DNA of 64,000 bases from the NCBI GenBank assembly GCA_015231915.1, contig JADGAR010000010.1:23629-87628 (forward strand), in the 5' to 3' direction. Every line of letters begins with the position of its first letter. Positions within the stretch are counted from its first letter, which is position 1. The translations under genes were made by a program, and so were the position numbers. The notes below the pieces were generated by a model. That model searched no databases. It saw only the letters and a program-made list of their open reading frames with translations, and was not told the DNA's origin. The DNA comes from Magnetococcales bacterium. GTDB lineage: Bacteria; Pseudomonadota; Magnetococcia; Magnetococcales; Magnetaquicoccaceae. Positions 1-9,519 of the stretch are shown piece after piece.

Positions 1-3000
1 TCAGTCCCAGCCCGCCCGCCTTGAGACTGATGAGAAACAGATCCCCCTTCCCGGCCTGAAAGGCGTTCACCGCATCGCGCCGCGCGGCGGGCGCGGTGGC
101 CCCGTCCAGATATTGATAGACGATCTTCTCCTGATCCAGCACCTCGCGAATGACCGCCAGGTAACTGGTAAACTGACTGAAGACCAACACCTTGTGCCCA
201 TTGTCCAGCAACTCCTCCACCACCTCGCGGAACACCCCCAGCTTGGCCCCCTGCAGCCCGCACTCCGGCACCACCAGGGCGGGATGACAACAGGCACGCC
301 GCAATTTCATGATTTCGGCCAGGATCCGAAACCGCCGGTCCTCCTCGGGCAGCCCGGTTTCGCTCAACTGCTGAATGGCATTGCGCCGCAACGCCTCGTA
401 AAAGGCCCGCTCCTCCGGATCCTGCTCCACCCGCAGGGTGATCTCCGTGCGGGGCGGCAACTCCTCGAGCACCTGACTCTTGAGACGACGCAAAACGAAG
501 GGCCGGATCAACGCCCGCAAACGCAAACGCGCCTCGTCGTTCCTGTCCCGCTCGATGGGACCGGCAAAACGACGATTGAACCGCTCCAGAGACCCCAACA
601 GTCCGGGATTGATGAAACGAAACAGATTCCACAACTCCCCCAGGTGATTCTCGATGGGCGTGCCGGTGGTCACGAGACGGAAACCGGCATCCAGATCCAT
701 CACCGCCTTGGAACGCTTGGTCGCCCGGTTCTTGATGGCCTGCGCCTCGTCCAGGACCACGGTGTGCCAGCGCATGCCGGCAAAACGGTCGGCCTCGGTC
801 TGCAGGAGGCCGTAACTGCAAATCAACAGATCGAACGGCCCCAATCCGTCCAACAGTTCCTGACGATCCACCCCCCCGAAAAGACGCCCGTTCAGGGTGG
901 GCGCCCAACGCCGCGCCTCGTCCAGCCAGTTCATGCACACCGAAGTGGGCGCCACCACCAGGGCCGGCCCGTCCGGCGCGCGGGAGACCAGCAGGGCCAG
1001 GCTCTGCAATGTCTTTCCCAGGCCCATGTCGTCCGCCAGACAGGCCCCCGCCCCCCAGCGGGCCAAACGCGCCAACCAGCGATACCCTTCCTGCTGATAC
1101 CCCCGCAGATCCGCCGTGAAGGTCGAAGGCAACTCCGGCTCCCACGCCATCGCCTGCTGCATCCGCTCCAACTGCAGGCGCCAGCCATCGTCGGCTTCGC
1201 AGGCGGCCAGTTCGGCGGTCATGGACTCCACCACGCCCACCGCCAGAGGATGCACCTGCCGATGGCCCCCTGCCGACTGGGAACAGGCCTCCAGCTGCGC
1301 CAATCGCTTGCGCAACTCCTCGGTTAACGCCAGATAGCGCCCCTCGCCCAAGGGCACGAACCGCTGCGTGGCCCCGGACATCTGCTTGAGCAAATCCTGC
1401 AAACCCACAACCAACGCTTCGTCCACCCGCAACGCCCCGTCCACGGCAAACCAGTCCCGCTCCGAGGTGATCCGCAGACTCAGGTTGCCCAGACCCAGGG
1501 GACGGCTCACCAGCACCTTTTCCCCTTCCGGCCACTCCAGTTCCAGCCCCTCCTCCAGGTCATGCAAATCCGACAGCACCTCCAGGCAGTGGGCCGGATC
1601 CTCCAGTTGCCACTCCCACAGCTCCTGACGGTCGGCGGCCAGCAGCGAGGAACGCGCCACCACCCGGTCGGCCCTGGCCCGCTCGACCGCGAGATCCCGT
1701 GTGGTCTGCACCCGCCGACCCGCCACGTCGGCAACCAGGGTGGCCGCACCCTGGCCGGGCAGCATCCACGGCCCATCCACCCCGAAGGGCCGCACCTGGA
1801 TCTTGATCCGCAACCCCTTGCCGCCGGGCAGGACATGAATGCGGGGCCGGTCATCGGCAGGCTCCTGGGGAACATGCTCCCCCACCCCGCCGATCGAGGA
1901 TTGCAGGGTGGCCAGGGTGGAAAGCCCAGGCAGAATCCGCAGCACCCGCTCCCGCTCCCGGTCTGGAATCTCCAGCCCACCCCCCAGAATTTCCGCCACC
2001 TCCTTGTGCCGGGGCAGGATCTCCACCACCCGGCAACGGGTCGGGGTCTCGCGGATGGCAAAGGCCCCCACCCGCGTGAGGTCCTGGACGAACCGGATCG
2101 TCACCTTGCCGTTTTCGTCATGCACCAAAAGCTCCGGCTCCCCGGCCACCACCTCCACGTTGACCGTCGGCTCCTCCTCCCAAAAAACCAGGGGATGACC
2201 CACCAGCAAAGGCAATATTCTCTGCCCTTCCATCCGGCTGCTGGCAATGCCGTAACGCTTGTAATCCACTTCCACCGCCGAACAGAGATTCATATCCTGG
2301 GGCGAAAGCCGGCCAGGGATCAGACTCAACCCCCGCAAGGTGCGCGGGGTCAACATCCGGCCACGGGTCCACTCCCCCCTGGCGGTGTTCTTCTGCTCCT
2401 TGGCATGCACCCAACACTGCCCCCCCTTGGGAATGGAAATGAACCACGCCACCCGGCTGACCTCTTCCCGGCTGATGGATTCCTCGTTGGACTGCCGGTC
2501 GGAAAGGGCGCCGGCCACCTCTTCCAGGGCCTCCAACGCCCACTCCCAGGTCGCCTTGGGACGCATGCCCCCCACCAGGGTATGCCTGTCCGCCGGTTCA
2601 CGCCCCTCCACGGTCGCAAGCAGCGCGGCGCACTCCCGCGCCATCCAGCGATGTCCATGATCCCTGGCCAGGGCGGCGAGATCCTGCAACAACGGCACCA
2701 TCCGACGCATCTGTTCCGGGTCGATCCAGTAATGGGCCAGCAAATGAAAGAACTGAAAAAACGGCGCCATCCCCTCGATGGCGACCTTGTTGACGTTGCC
2801 GGCCCGCAACCGCTGATGGATGCTTTCGAGGTCATTCAGGACCACCCCATCCATGGGATCCTTTTCCAGCCAGCTTTGCGCGGCCCGCACCCGGTTGTCC
2901 ATCACCAGCGCCATGGCGAACAACGCCTCGTAGGCAGGCCGGTAAGGATCGGACACGGCACGGAACACGATATCCAGATACTCCATGGCGGTACGCCGGT

Positions 3001-3958
3001 GGATCCGGCTGCCGCTCTTGAGCAGCGCCAGAATGCAATACGGCCCGCTGGGGTGGACCAGGAAGCTTTTCTTGTTCTTGTTCCCCTTGCCGATGGCCCG
3101 CAGGCTCTCCTCGAAACCCAGGATCGCCCGCTCGTTCTCCCCTTGCAGAAAATCGGCCCAGGCCCGCAAACACAACGGCGCATCCACCGGCAACTCCCCG
3201 GCCAGGATCTCCCGCGCCTCGCCAACCCGATCGGCCAGCAGCAGCAAAACCACCAGCAGATGCCGGAAGGCCGGGCCGAATTTTTCGTTCGGAAAGGTCC
3301 GATACCCCTGCAAGAGGCCCAACCACTCCTCGAAAGGGACGAGATCCCGCATCACCTGCTCGCGGATCTCCACCAGCGCGGCGATCTGAATGGTCAAGGT
3401 GCGGGAGGCGAACCACTCGATGCGGATGGGATTGAGGCACAATTTGGCCAGGGGCGGCGTGCGCATGACATCGGGAAATTCCCGCTTTGCCAGATTAATA
3501 AAATAATTGATTGGCTCAATATCGTTAGCAAAAATACCTATACGAATCTCTCTTAAACAAAGATCATAGGAAACAGCGCGCGACATTCCCCATGTATACT
3601 GCATAATGGCCGGCGCCGTCTCTTGCACGGCCCGCACCAGGTCGGAAAAGACCGGGTCAGCCGCCATCTCCCGCATCGCCTCCCAGGAGATGTTCTGGGG
3701 CATGCGTACCCCGCTGATGCCACGGGACACCTTCTCCTCGACCAACAGACCGGCCTTCACCAGATGCTGCAAGGCGGCATCGAGCTGCTTGCCGAGCAGC
3801 GCGGCGCGATTGCCGACCAGGGGCTGCTCGCACTTCTGCAGGGCCTTGAGGAGATCGACACGGGAAACCGGCAGATGAAAGATGGCCACGAGACGGGCCA
3901 CCAGCTTGTCGAACTTCGGCAGGGAGTCGCTGCCACGCCAGATTTCCAAAGCACTCAT
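1..3958 (-). CDS. SNF2-family DEAD/DEAH-box helicase, large, 3' end outside window
   Basis: ATP-dependent DNA translocase of the SNF2/Rad54 helicase superfamily. At least 1319 residues are visible and the C-terminus lies beyond the left edge. The Walker A motif (ADDMGLGKT) has its lysine near residue 982 and the DEAH-type box reads DEAQAIKN near residue 1070. The last visible residues (SLKAGGLGL) are helicase motif V, so little more than motif VI and the tail should be missing. The first roughly 900 residues match no domain I recognise. The ATG overlaps the nth stop as ATGA, so the two genes are probably translationally coupled, suggesting a role in DNA repair or chromatin maintenance. A short AT-rich patch lies near 3480-3600 inside an otherwise GC-rich gene. 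The family assignment is firm; the cellular role is inferred. Confidence 0.85.
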   Translation of the reverse strand, partial: MSALEIWRGSDSLPKFDKLVARLVAIFHLPVSRVDLLKALQKCEQPLVGNRAALLGKQLDAALQHLVKAGLLVEEKVSRGISGVRMPQNISWEAMREMAADPVFSDLVRAVQETAPAIMQYTWGMSRAVSYDLCLREIRIGIFANDIEPINYFINLAKREFPDVMRTPPLAKLCLNPIRIEWFASRTLTIQIAALVEIREQVMRDLVPFEEWLGLLQGYRTFPNEKFGPAFRHLLVVLLLLADRVGEAREILAGELPVDAPLCLRAWADFLQGENERAILGFEESLRAIGKGNKNKKSFLVHPSGPYCILALLKSGSRIHRRTAMEYLDIVFRAVSDPYRPAYEALFAMALVMDNRVRAAQSWLEKDPMDGVVLNDLESIHQRLRAGNVNKVAIEGMAPFFQFFHLLAHYWIDPEQMRRMVPLLQDLAALARDHGHRWMARECAALLATVEGREPADRHTLVGGMRPKATWEWALEALEEVAGALSDRQSNEESISREEVSRVAWFISIPKGGQCWVHAKEQKNTARGEWTRGRMLTPRTLRGLSLIPGRLSPQDMNLCSAVEVDYKRYGIASSRMEGQRILPLLVGHPLVFWEEEPTVNVEVVAGEPELLVHDENGKVTIRFVQDLTRVGAFAIRETPTRCRVVEILPRHKEVAEILGGGLEIPDRERERVLRILPGLSTLATLQSSIGGVGEHVPQEPADDRPRIHVLPGGKGLRIKIQVRPFGVDGPWMLPGQGAATLVADVAGRRVQTTRDLAVERARADRVVARSSLLAADRQELWEWQLEDPAHCLEVLSDLHDLEEGLELEWPEGEKVLVSRPLGLGNLSLRITSERDWFAVDGALRVDEALVVGLQDLLKQMSGATQRFVPLGEGRYLALTEELRKRLAQLEACSQSAGGHRQVHPLAVGVVESMTAELAACEADDGWRLQLERMQQAMAWEPELPSTFTADLRGYQQEGYRWLARLARWGAGACLADDMGLGKTLQSLALLVSRAPDGPALVVAPTSVCMNWLDEARRWAPTLNGRLFGGVDRQELLDGLGPFDLLICSYGLLQTEADRFAGMRWHTVVLDEAQAIKNRATKRSKAVMDLDAGFRLVTTGTPIENHLGELWNLFRFINPGLLGSLERFNRRFAGPIERDRNDEARLRLRALIRPFVLRRLKSQVLEELPPRTEITLRVEQDPEERAFYEALRRNAIQQLSETGLPEEDRRFRILAEIMKLRRACCHPALVVPECGLQGAKLGVFREVVEELLDNGHKVLVFSQFTSYLAVIREVLDQEKIVYQYLDGATAPAARRDAVNAFQAGKGDLFLISLKAGGLGL

Positions 3959-4602
3959 CGATGCGCATCCTCGTTTTGCGCCCTGTCCATGGCACACCAG
4001 CGTGCGATCCGACATGCATCGCACGCGGGCCTTCTGGCCGTGCAGACATGCCGTCCATGCAAGATCAGCCAGTGATGGGCATGCAACAGAAATTCGGCGG
4101 GAATCCGCCGGGTCAACTCCTTCTCCACGCTCTCCGGGGTTTTGCCGCATGCCAGACCGGTACGATTGGCCACCCGGAAGACATGGGTATCCACCGCCAG
4201 TGTCGGCTGCCCGAAGGCGATGTTCAAGACCACATTGGCGCTCTTGCGACCCACGCCGGGCAGGGATTCCAGTTCGGCGCGGGTTTCCGGCACCCTGCCA
4301 TGGAAACGCTCCACGAGGATGCGGCTCAGGGCGACCAGGGCGCGGGCCTTGTTGTTGAACAACCCCAAAGAGCGGATCCGCTCGCGGACCCACGCCTCGC
4401 CCTGACGCAGCATCGCCTCCGGATCGCCCGCCTCGGCGAACAGGGCAGGGGTGACCCGATTGACCCCCACGTCCGTGGACTGGGCCGACAAGACCACCGC
4501 CACCAGGAGCTGAAAAGGGGATTGAAAGCGCAGAGCACCGCGCGGCGTCGGATTCGCTTCCCTGAAGGCGGCAAACAATGCGATAATTTCCTGGTCGTCC
4601 AT
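3955..4602 (-). CDS. nth: Endonuclease III (DNA glycosylase/AP lyase)
   Basis: Bifunctional base-excision repair enzyme removing oxidised pyrimidines and cleaving the abasic strand. The helix-hairpin-helix LPGVGRKSANV carries the catalytic lysine (K120), and VDTHVFRV carries the catalytic aspartate (D138). The C-terminal 4Fe-4S loop has cysteines at 187, 194, 197 and 203 (C-x6-C-x2-C-x5-C). With the ATG at 4602 these numbers coincide with those of the E. coli enzyme, which is why I prefer it to the upstream GTG at 4620. The length of 215 residues is normal. The stop overlaps the start of the SNF2 helicase. The gene is divergent from the molybdopterin oxidoreductase across a short gap. Confidence 0.95.
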   Translation of the reverse strand: MDDQEIIALFAAFREANPTPRGALRFQSPFQLLVAVVLSAQSTDVGVNRVTPALFAEAGDPEAMLRQGEAWVRERIRSLGLFNNKARALVALSRILVERFHGRVPETRAELESLPGVGRKSANVVLNIAFGQPTLAVDTHVFRVANRTGLACGKTPESVEKELTRRIPAEFLLHAHHWLILHGRHVCTARRPACDACRIARWCAMDRAQNEDAHR

Positions 4603-4649
4603 AACCGGCCAATTATCCACGAACCATTGTCCGCAAGCAAAGGTGTTTC

Positions 4650-6674
4650 ATGTCCCAAACCCTACATAGCGTCTGCCCTCTGGATTGTCCCGGCGCCTGT
4701 GCGTTGCGGATCACACTGGACGGGGAGCGGCTGGTCGCCATCGAGGGCGATCCCGACCACCCCTGCACCCGCGGGGTGATCTGCGGCAAGGTCTCCCGCT
4801 ATCGGGAGATCCAGCACGGCCCACGGGTCACCCGCCCGATGGTGCGCGCCGGGCCAAAGGGATTGGGGCAATTCCGGGCCGTCACCTGGGACGAGGCCCT
4901 GGAGCGCATCACCAGCCGGCTGAGGGAGATCATGGACCGTCATGGCGCGGAAGCGGTGCTGCCGTTTTCCTACGGCGGGACCATGGGGGTGACGCAAAGG
5001 CGCGCCTACGCTCGCCTGACGGTGCGCGCGGGGTTCTCGCGGCTGGAGACCAACATCTGTTACGCCATTGGCTGGGCAGGATGGCGGGCCGGGGTGGGAT
5101 TGGCGGTGGGACCCGATCCCGCCGAACTGGGCGAGAGCGATCTGCCGATTTTGTGGGGGATCAACGCGGCGGCCACCCACATCACCCTGATGAATTTCGT
5201 CAAACAGGCCAGACGGCAAGGGGCGCCGCTGGTGGTGGTGGACCCCTACCGCAACCACACCGCCCGCCTGGCCGACCTGCACATCGCCCCGCGACCCGGC
5301 ACGGACGGCGCCCTGGCCACGGCCATCATGCACGTCCTGCTGCAACAGGGGTGGGCCGACCGCGCCTACCTGTCCCGCCACACCGACTTCGACGCCGAAG
5401 TGGAACGCCATCTGGAGGCCCGCTCGCCGGAGTGGGCCGCGCCCATCACCGGCGTGGACGCCGGTCGGATCCGCGAATTCGCCCGGATGTACGGCACGGC
5501 GCGGGCGCCCTTCATCCGCATCGGCCTGGGGATGAGCCGGCAGAACAACGGCGCGGTCAACGTACACGCGGTCTCCTGCCTGCCCGCCATGACCGGGGCC
5601 TGGAGCAAACCCGGCGGAGGCGCCCTGTTCGCCACCGGAGGGGCCTTCCGGCTGGCGGACCCCCCCCTGCCCCCGCCGCCGCCCGGCCCGACCCCACGCA
5701 CGCTGGACATGAGCCGCCTGGGGGAACTGCTCACCGACCCCGACCTCGACCCGCCGGTGGCCGCGCTGCTGGTCTCCCACGCCAATCCCGCCGGCAGCTG
5801 CCCGGATCTGCAACGGGTCTGGTCCGGACTGGCAAGGGAGGATCTCTTCACGGTGGTGCATGAGCAGGTGATGACCGACACCGCCCGTTTCGCCGACGTG
5901 CTGCTGCCTGCCACCACCTTTCTGGAGCACCCGGATCTCTACAAATCCTACGGCCAATACACCCTGCAATACGCCAGGCCGCTCCTGCCCCCCACCGGCG
6001 AGGCCATGAGCAACCATGACCTGGTGAATGCCCTGGCGCAACGACTGGGCTACAACGACGAACCCTTCCGGCTGGATGCCGAGGCGACGCTGCGCAGGGT
6101 GCTGACCGCCTCCGGCCTGCCGGAACCGGAAGCCTGGGAACGCCCCTGGCTGGATTGCGCCCCGCCCTGGCGGGAACGACATTTTCTCGACGGCTTTCCC
6201 CAGCCCGACGGCAGGTTTCATTTCCGGCCCGCATGGACGCAGGCGGCAATGCCACCCCTGCCCGATCACTGGGCGGTCAACCGCAGGGATGACCCGCGGG
6301 AGGCGGCGGCCTATCCCCTGGACTTCATGGCGCCACCCGCCATGGAGGTGCTCAACACCACCTTCTGCCAGACCGACGATGCCACGCACCGGCTCGGTCC
6401 TCCCCGGCTGTGGATCCATCCCGAGGACGCCGGGAAGCGGCAGATCGTCGATGGGGATCGGGTGGTGGTCTTCAATGGCCAGGGGCACCTGACCATGACC
6501 GCGCGGGTGACCGAGGAGACGCGTCCCGGCCTGACCCTGTGCGAGGCCAATCGACCGGGGAACGCATTTCCGGAGGGGATCTCATTGAATGTATTGGCCC
6601 ACGCCCGCGCTGTCGCCCCGGACGGCGGCCCGGCCTTCCACGACAACCGCGTGGAAGTGAGCCGGGTGGGCTAG
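4650..6674 (+). CDS. Molybdopterin oxidoreductase, DMSO-reductase family
   Basis: Catalytic subunit of the molybdenum bis-MGD oxidoreductase family (BisC/NarB-like). The N-terminus binds a 4Fe-4S cluster through C9, C13, C17 and C45 (CPLDCPGAC, then ICGK), with K47 in the usual electron-transfer position. A molydopterin-dinucleotide-binding fold occupies roughly the last 120 residues. There is no twin-arginine or Sec signal, so it should be cytoplasmic. No partner iron-sulfur or membrane subunit lies beside it, and the substrate cannot be read from sequence. An AAGGTG stretch just upstream supports the ATG. It converges on the VanZ-like gene with a gap of about 12 nt. It resembles the stand-alone 'molybdopterin oxidoreductase family' proteins of many proteobacteria. 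Confidence 0.85.
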   Translation: MSQTLHSVCPLDCPGACALRITLDGERLVAIEGDPDHPCTRGVICGKVSRYREIQHGPRVTRPMVRAGPKGLGQFRAVTWDEALERITSRLREIMDRHGAEAVLPFSYGGTMGVTQRRAYARLTVRAGFSRLETNICYAIGWAGWRAGVGLAVGPDPAELGESDLPILWGINAAATHITLMNFVKQARRQGAPLVVVDPYRNHTARLADLHIAPRPGTDGALATAIMHVLLQQGWADRAYLSRHTDFDAEVERHLEARSPEWAAPITGVDAGRIREFARMYGTARAPFIRIGLGMSRQNNGAVNVHAVSCLPAMTGAWSKPGGGALFATGGAFRLADPPLPPPPPGPTPRTLDMSRLGELLTDPDLDPPVAALLVSHANPAGSCPDLQRVWSGLAREDLFTVVHEQVMTDTARFADVLLPATTFLEHPDLYKSYGQYTLQYARPLLPPTGEAMSNHDLVNALAQRLGYNDEPFRLDAEATLRRVLTASGLPEPEAWERPWLDCAPPWRERHFLDGFPQPDGRFHFRPAWTQAAMPPLPDHWAVNRRDDPREAAAYPLDFMAPPAMEVLNTTFCQTDDATHRLGPPRLWIHPEDAGKRQIVDGDRVVVFNGQGHLTMTARVTEETRPGLTLCEANRPGNAFPEGISLNVLAHARAVAPDGGPAFHDNRVEVSRVG

Positions 6675-6686
6675 CCTGGGAAGGAA

Positions 6687-7151
6687 TCAGGAGGCGTGCA
6701 GGATGGTTTTCGAGACAGGCGGGAACTTGCCGCGCGCACGCAGATATTCCAGCAGGCAGATGGCCAGGGCCGCCCCGATGGCGTCTGCCATCCAGTCGGC
6801 AAGGTCGGCGTAACGGCCCGGCACGAACAACTGATGCCACTCGTCGAACGCGCCGTAGGCAGCGGCATAACACCAGGCCCACAGCCAGGCCCTGCGGAAG
6901 AGCGGATGAAGGCGCAAGACCCACCAGGCCACGCAGGCCATCGCGCCAAAGGCGATCACGTGTTCGACCTTGTCTTGATTTTCGAACAGTTGCACCCCAG
7001 GCTGCCCCTCCATGGAGGAGAGCAGATAGATCAGCCCGGAGTAGGTCAACAACGCCAGGATGAAGATCCCCTTTTTTTTCCGTGCGGGATCAGTTAAAAA
7101 CGAGACCAGCGCTTCGAGTTGCATGTTTGGCGTCCATAACCCGATGTTCAT
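6687..7151 (-). CDS. VanZ-like integral membrane protein
   Basis: Small membrane protein of about 154 residues with the VanZ-family pattern. It has an early hydrophobic segment (residues 28-45), a DKVEH motif near residue 60, then DEWHQLFVPGR followed by a conserved aspartate and glycine in the last membrane segment. The family includes the teicoplanin-resistance accessory protein VanZ, but most members, including single-gene ones like this, have no known function. The first ATG (7151) and a second ATG at 7124 are both possible; neither has a clear ribosome-binding site. It is divergent from nagZ with only about 20 nt between the starts. Confidence 0.8.
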   Translation of the reverse strand: MNIGLWTPNMQLEALVSFLTDPARKKKGIFILALLTYSGLIYLLSSMEGQPGVQLFENQDKVEHVIAFGAMACVAWWVLRLHPLFRRAWLWAWCYAAAYGAFDEWHQLFVPGRYADLADWMADAIGAALAICLLEYLRARGKFPPVSKTILHAS

Positions 7152-7173
7152 TGATGACGGAACAAAACACCTG

Positions 7174-8268
7174 ATGAAAAAACAAACTCACTTGGTTATA
7201 GCAATTCAGGGGCCAGAACTGACGCAAGAGGAAGCAACCTTTCTGCGGCGGGCCAGGCCATCCGGAGTGATCCTTTTTGGCCGCAATCTGGCCGGTCTTG
7301 CGCAAACCGAAGCCTTGATCAAACAGATTCGCGAGACGCCGGAACCACCCACGATCTGGATCGATCAGGAGGGAGGGCGCGTGCAGCGCTTGCGGGAGCC
7401 GCTCACCCGTTATCCCAGTCCGTATCGTTTCGCTTTGTTGGCGCGTCAGGACGGCATACGGGCGGAGCGCCTGCTGTACACGGCGGGCCGCCTGTGCGGC
7501 GAGGAGTTGAGCGCCCTTGGCATCGGGGTGAATTGCGCACCGGTCCTGGACATTCGGCAGGAGGGAGCGGATCCTGTGATCGGCGAAAGGGCCTTTGGAT
7601 CCGATTTCGGCGAGGTGATCATGAACGCCACGTCATGGCTGTTGGGCTTTCGCCGCAGCGGGGTGATGGCGGTCGGAAAACATTTCCCGGGTCACGGCGC
7701 GGCGCAGGCCGATTCGCATCACGCCCTGCCGGTGGTGAACAAAACCCTCGAGGAGCTGGAAAAATGGGAATTGAACCCGTTTCGCGCCTTGAAGAACCAT
7801 CTGCCGGGGATGATGACGGCGCATCTGGCGTTGCCCGAGGTGGACAAAGGGGTCCCGGCCACATGGTCGCGGCGCCTGTTGCACAAGCTGCTGCGTCAAA
7901 AATGGGACTATCCAGGCGTCATCGTTTCCGACGCCCTGGAGATGGGCGCCTTGACAGGCAGCCTGGAGGAGCGTGCGCGGCTGGCGATACGGGCCGGGTG
8001 TGACCTGGTGATGGGGTGCACAGGGCGGATGGAAGACAATGAGGCGATGGTGGCGGGGATCGCCCGCGGGTTGGGAGAGATGCGGCGCAAGGAGGTGACC
8101 GAGTCGGCGCGACGCATCGAGCGGGTGCTGAATCCGTACCGCATTCGACCGGGATCGATTGCGCGACTGCTCGAGGACAACGGCTATCGGAAACGACGGC
8201 ACCAGGTGGAAGCACTGGCGGAGGAGACACTCGCCAGCGACCCGACGGTTCCGCAAACGACGCAATAA
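7174..8268 (+). CDS. nagZ: Beta-N-acetylhexosaminidase (GH3), NagZ-like
   Basis: Glycoside hydrolase family 3 enzyme that removes GlcNAc from 1,6-anhydromuropeptides in cytosolic peptidoglycan recycling. Visible signatures are IDQEGGRVQRL, the KHFPGHG loop with its following DSH acid/base dyad (around residues 169-182), and VSDALEMGAL, whose aspartate (about residue 253) is the nucleophile. Family members more often read SDDL at the last site; the A/L variant keeps the nucleophile. I start at the ATG at 7174 because homology begins there; an upstream in-frame extension to 7060 would read into the VanZ gene and looks non-coding. The length of 364 residues fits. The DUF971 gene follows after 17 nt, probably co-transcribed. 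Confidence 0.88.
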   Translation: MKKQTHLVIAIQGPELTQEEATFLRRARPSGVILFGRNLAGLAQTEALIKQIRETPEPPTIWIDQEGGRVQRLREPLTRYPSPYRFALLARQDGIRAERLLYTAGRLCGEELSALGIGVNCAPVLDIRQEGADPVIGERAFGSDFGEVIMNATSWLLGFRRSGVMAVGKHFPGHGAAQADSHHALPVVNKTLEELEKWELNPFRALKNHLPGMMTAHLALPEVDKGVPATWSRRLLHKLLRQKWDYPGVIVSDALEMGALTGSLEERARLAIRAGCDLVMGCTGRMEDNEAMVAGIARGLGEMRRKEVTESARRIERVLNPYRIRPGSIARLLEDNGYRKRRHQVEALAEETLASDPTVPQTTQ

Positions 8269-8285
8269 AAAAGGAGAGACGCGAC

Positions 8286-8681
8286 ATGTCATATGGAAGC
8301 AGTCACATCCCCACGGAAATCCGGCAGAAAAGGGCGGAGCGCGTGTTGGAGGTCACCTGGGACACGGGAGAGAAATTCCGCTACACGATGGAGTTTCTGC
8401 GGGTGCAGTGCCCCTGCGCCAAGTGCGCGGGACACACCCCGGCGGAGGCACAGTTGGTGGATGGGAAGCAGGATGTCGTGATCACGGAGTTGGTGCCGGT
8501 GGGACACTACGCGATCAAGTGCGTTTTCGATGACGGACACGACAGCGGTCTGTACTCGTGGGAGACGCTGTTCGAGTTGGGGATTCACCAGGAGGCGTTG
8601 TGGCAGGCCTATCTGGATGCCCTGAAAGCAGCCGGGAAACGCCGCAAACCGAGCATCATTCCGATTCAGCCGATGGCGTAA
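8286..8681 (+). CDS. DUF971 (GBBH-like N-terminal domain) protein
   Basis: A 131-residue protein made almost entirely of the DUF971 / gamma-butyrobetaine-hydroxylase-like N-terminal domain. It shows the early basic-acidic segment, a cysteine-rich CPCAKCAGH motif near residues 42-50 that could bind metal, and the YAIKCVFDDGHDSGLYSWETL core. In other bacteria this domain occurs alone or fused to Mrp/ApbC iron-sulfur carriers, but no specific reaction is established. A good AAGGAGAG ribosome-binding site precedes the ATG. It ends 4 nt from the convergent Sel1-repeat gene. Confidence 0.85.
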   Translation: MSYGSSHIPTEIRQKRAERVLEVTWDTGEKFRYTMEFLRVQCPCAKCAGHTPAEAQLVDGKQDVVITELVPVGHYAIKCVFDDGHDSGLYSWETLFELGIHQEALWQAYLDALKAAGKRRKPSIIPIQPMA

Positions 8682-8685
8682 AGCC

Positions 8686-9519
8686 TCATTGCACGAACTC
8701 CTTTTCGATGATCGACAGCACTTCCTCGTTGGTCATGCGCGGCTCCCTGGGAGGAGGAGGTGACTGGCTGTCGCCAGCGGGAGCGGATGAGCCGGATGCC
8801 GGGGCGCGCCAAGGTGGTGTGGGCTTCCAGGCCGCGACACGCGCCCGCGCCTCGGCCAACTCCTTGGGCTGCAACCCCTGCTCGGCGTTTTTCAGACTCC
8901 CGGCGGCATCCTTCTCCTTGGCTGCGGCCAGTTGCAGATAGACCAGGGCGTCGATCTGCCCGGCGCTGGAGCGATCGTGCTTGAGCAGATGCATGCCGAC
9001 GTTGAACTGGCCGACGGGATGCCCCGCGTCGGCGGCGCGCCGCCACCACAGCAGGGCCTGCTCCCTGTCCTCGGCGACCCCCAGTCCCTGGCTGTACGCG
9101 CGGCCCACATTGACCTGGGAATCCAGATCCCCCTGTTCCGCCGCCTGCCGGTACCAGTGATAGGCCTTGGCCGGATCCCTGGCCGTGCCGAATCCATGAA
9201 AATGGATCCGGGCCACGGAATACTGCGCTTTGGCATCCCCCTGCCTGGCCGCCTCGAGGAACCATTTCAGCGCCTGGACATAATCCTGCGGCACCCCCTC
9301 GCCATTCTGGTGCAAAAGCCCCAACACGAACTGTGCGTAGGCGTGCCCCCGCTGCGCATGGGGCGTGGCCATGCGCAGCACGTCGGCGTATTTTTTCTGT
9401 TTGTAGGCGGCAACCACGGCCTGCTTATCCAGGGCATCCCCTGCCGCCAGGGCAGCACCCGTAAAAATAAAAATCATCCATCCCGCCCACAACATGATGC
9501 CGATGCCCCTGGCCATCAT
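8686..9519 (-). CDS. Exported Sel1-repeat (SLR/TPR-like) protein
   Basis: A 277-residue protein with a cleavable-looking signal (hydrophobic residues 6-24, ending ALAAG). At least four Sel1-like repeats follow, of the pattern A-x-x-G-x-x-x-A-Q-x-x-x-G-x-x-x-x-x-G (for example GHAYAQFVLGLLHQNGEG and GDAKAQYSVARIHFHGFG). Sel1 repeats form superhelical protein-binding scaffolds, here presumably periplasmic. The C-terminal 60 residues are proline-rich and low-complexity. The start codon overlaps the stop of the upstream exported gene (ATGATG over TGA), which argues that the two products are made together. The partner is unknown. Confidence 0.85.
   Translation of the reverse strand: MMARGIGIMLWAGWMIFIFTGAALAAGDALDKQAVVAAYKQKKYADVLRMATPHAQRGHAYAQFVLGLLHQNGEGVPQDYVQALKWFLEAARQGDAKAQYSVARIHFHGFGTARDPAKAYHWYRQAAEQGDLDSQVNVGRAYSQGLGVAEDREQALLWWRRAADAGHPVGQFNVGMHLLKHDRSSAGQIDALVYLQLAAAKEKDAAGSLKNAEQGLQPKELAEARARVAAWKPTPPWRAPASGSSAPAGDSQSPPPPREPRMTNEEVLSIIEKEFVQ

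Noticed and set aside
4662..6488. 600-codon minus-strand frame opposite the molybdopterin oxidoreductase
   Set aside because: Antisense shadow; the plus strand has the full 4Fe-4S and molybdopterin signatures.
7060..7173. Upstream extension of nagZ to an earlier in-frame ATG
   Set aside because: The 38 extra residues have no homology and overlap the VanZ-like gene; the family N-terminus begins at 7174.
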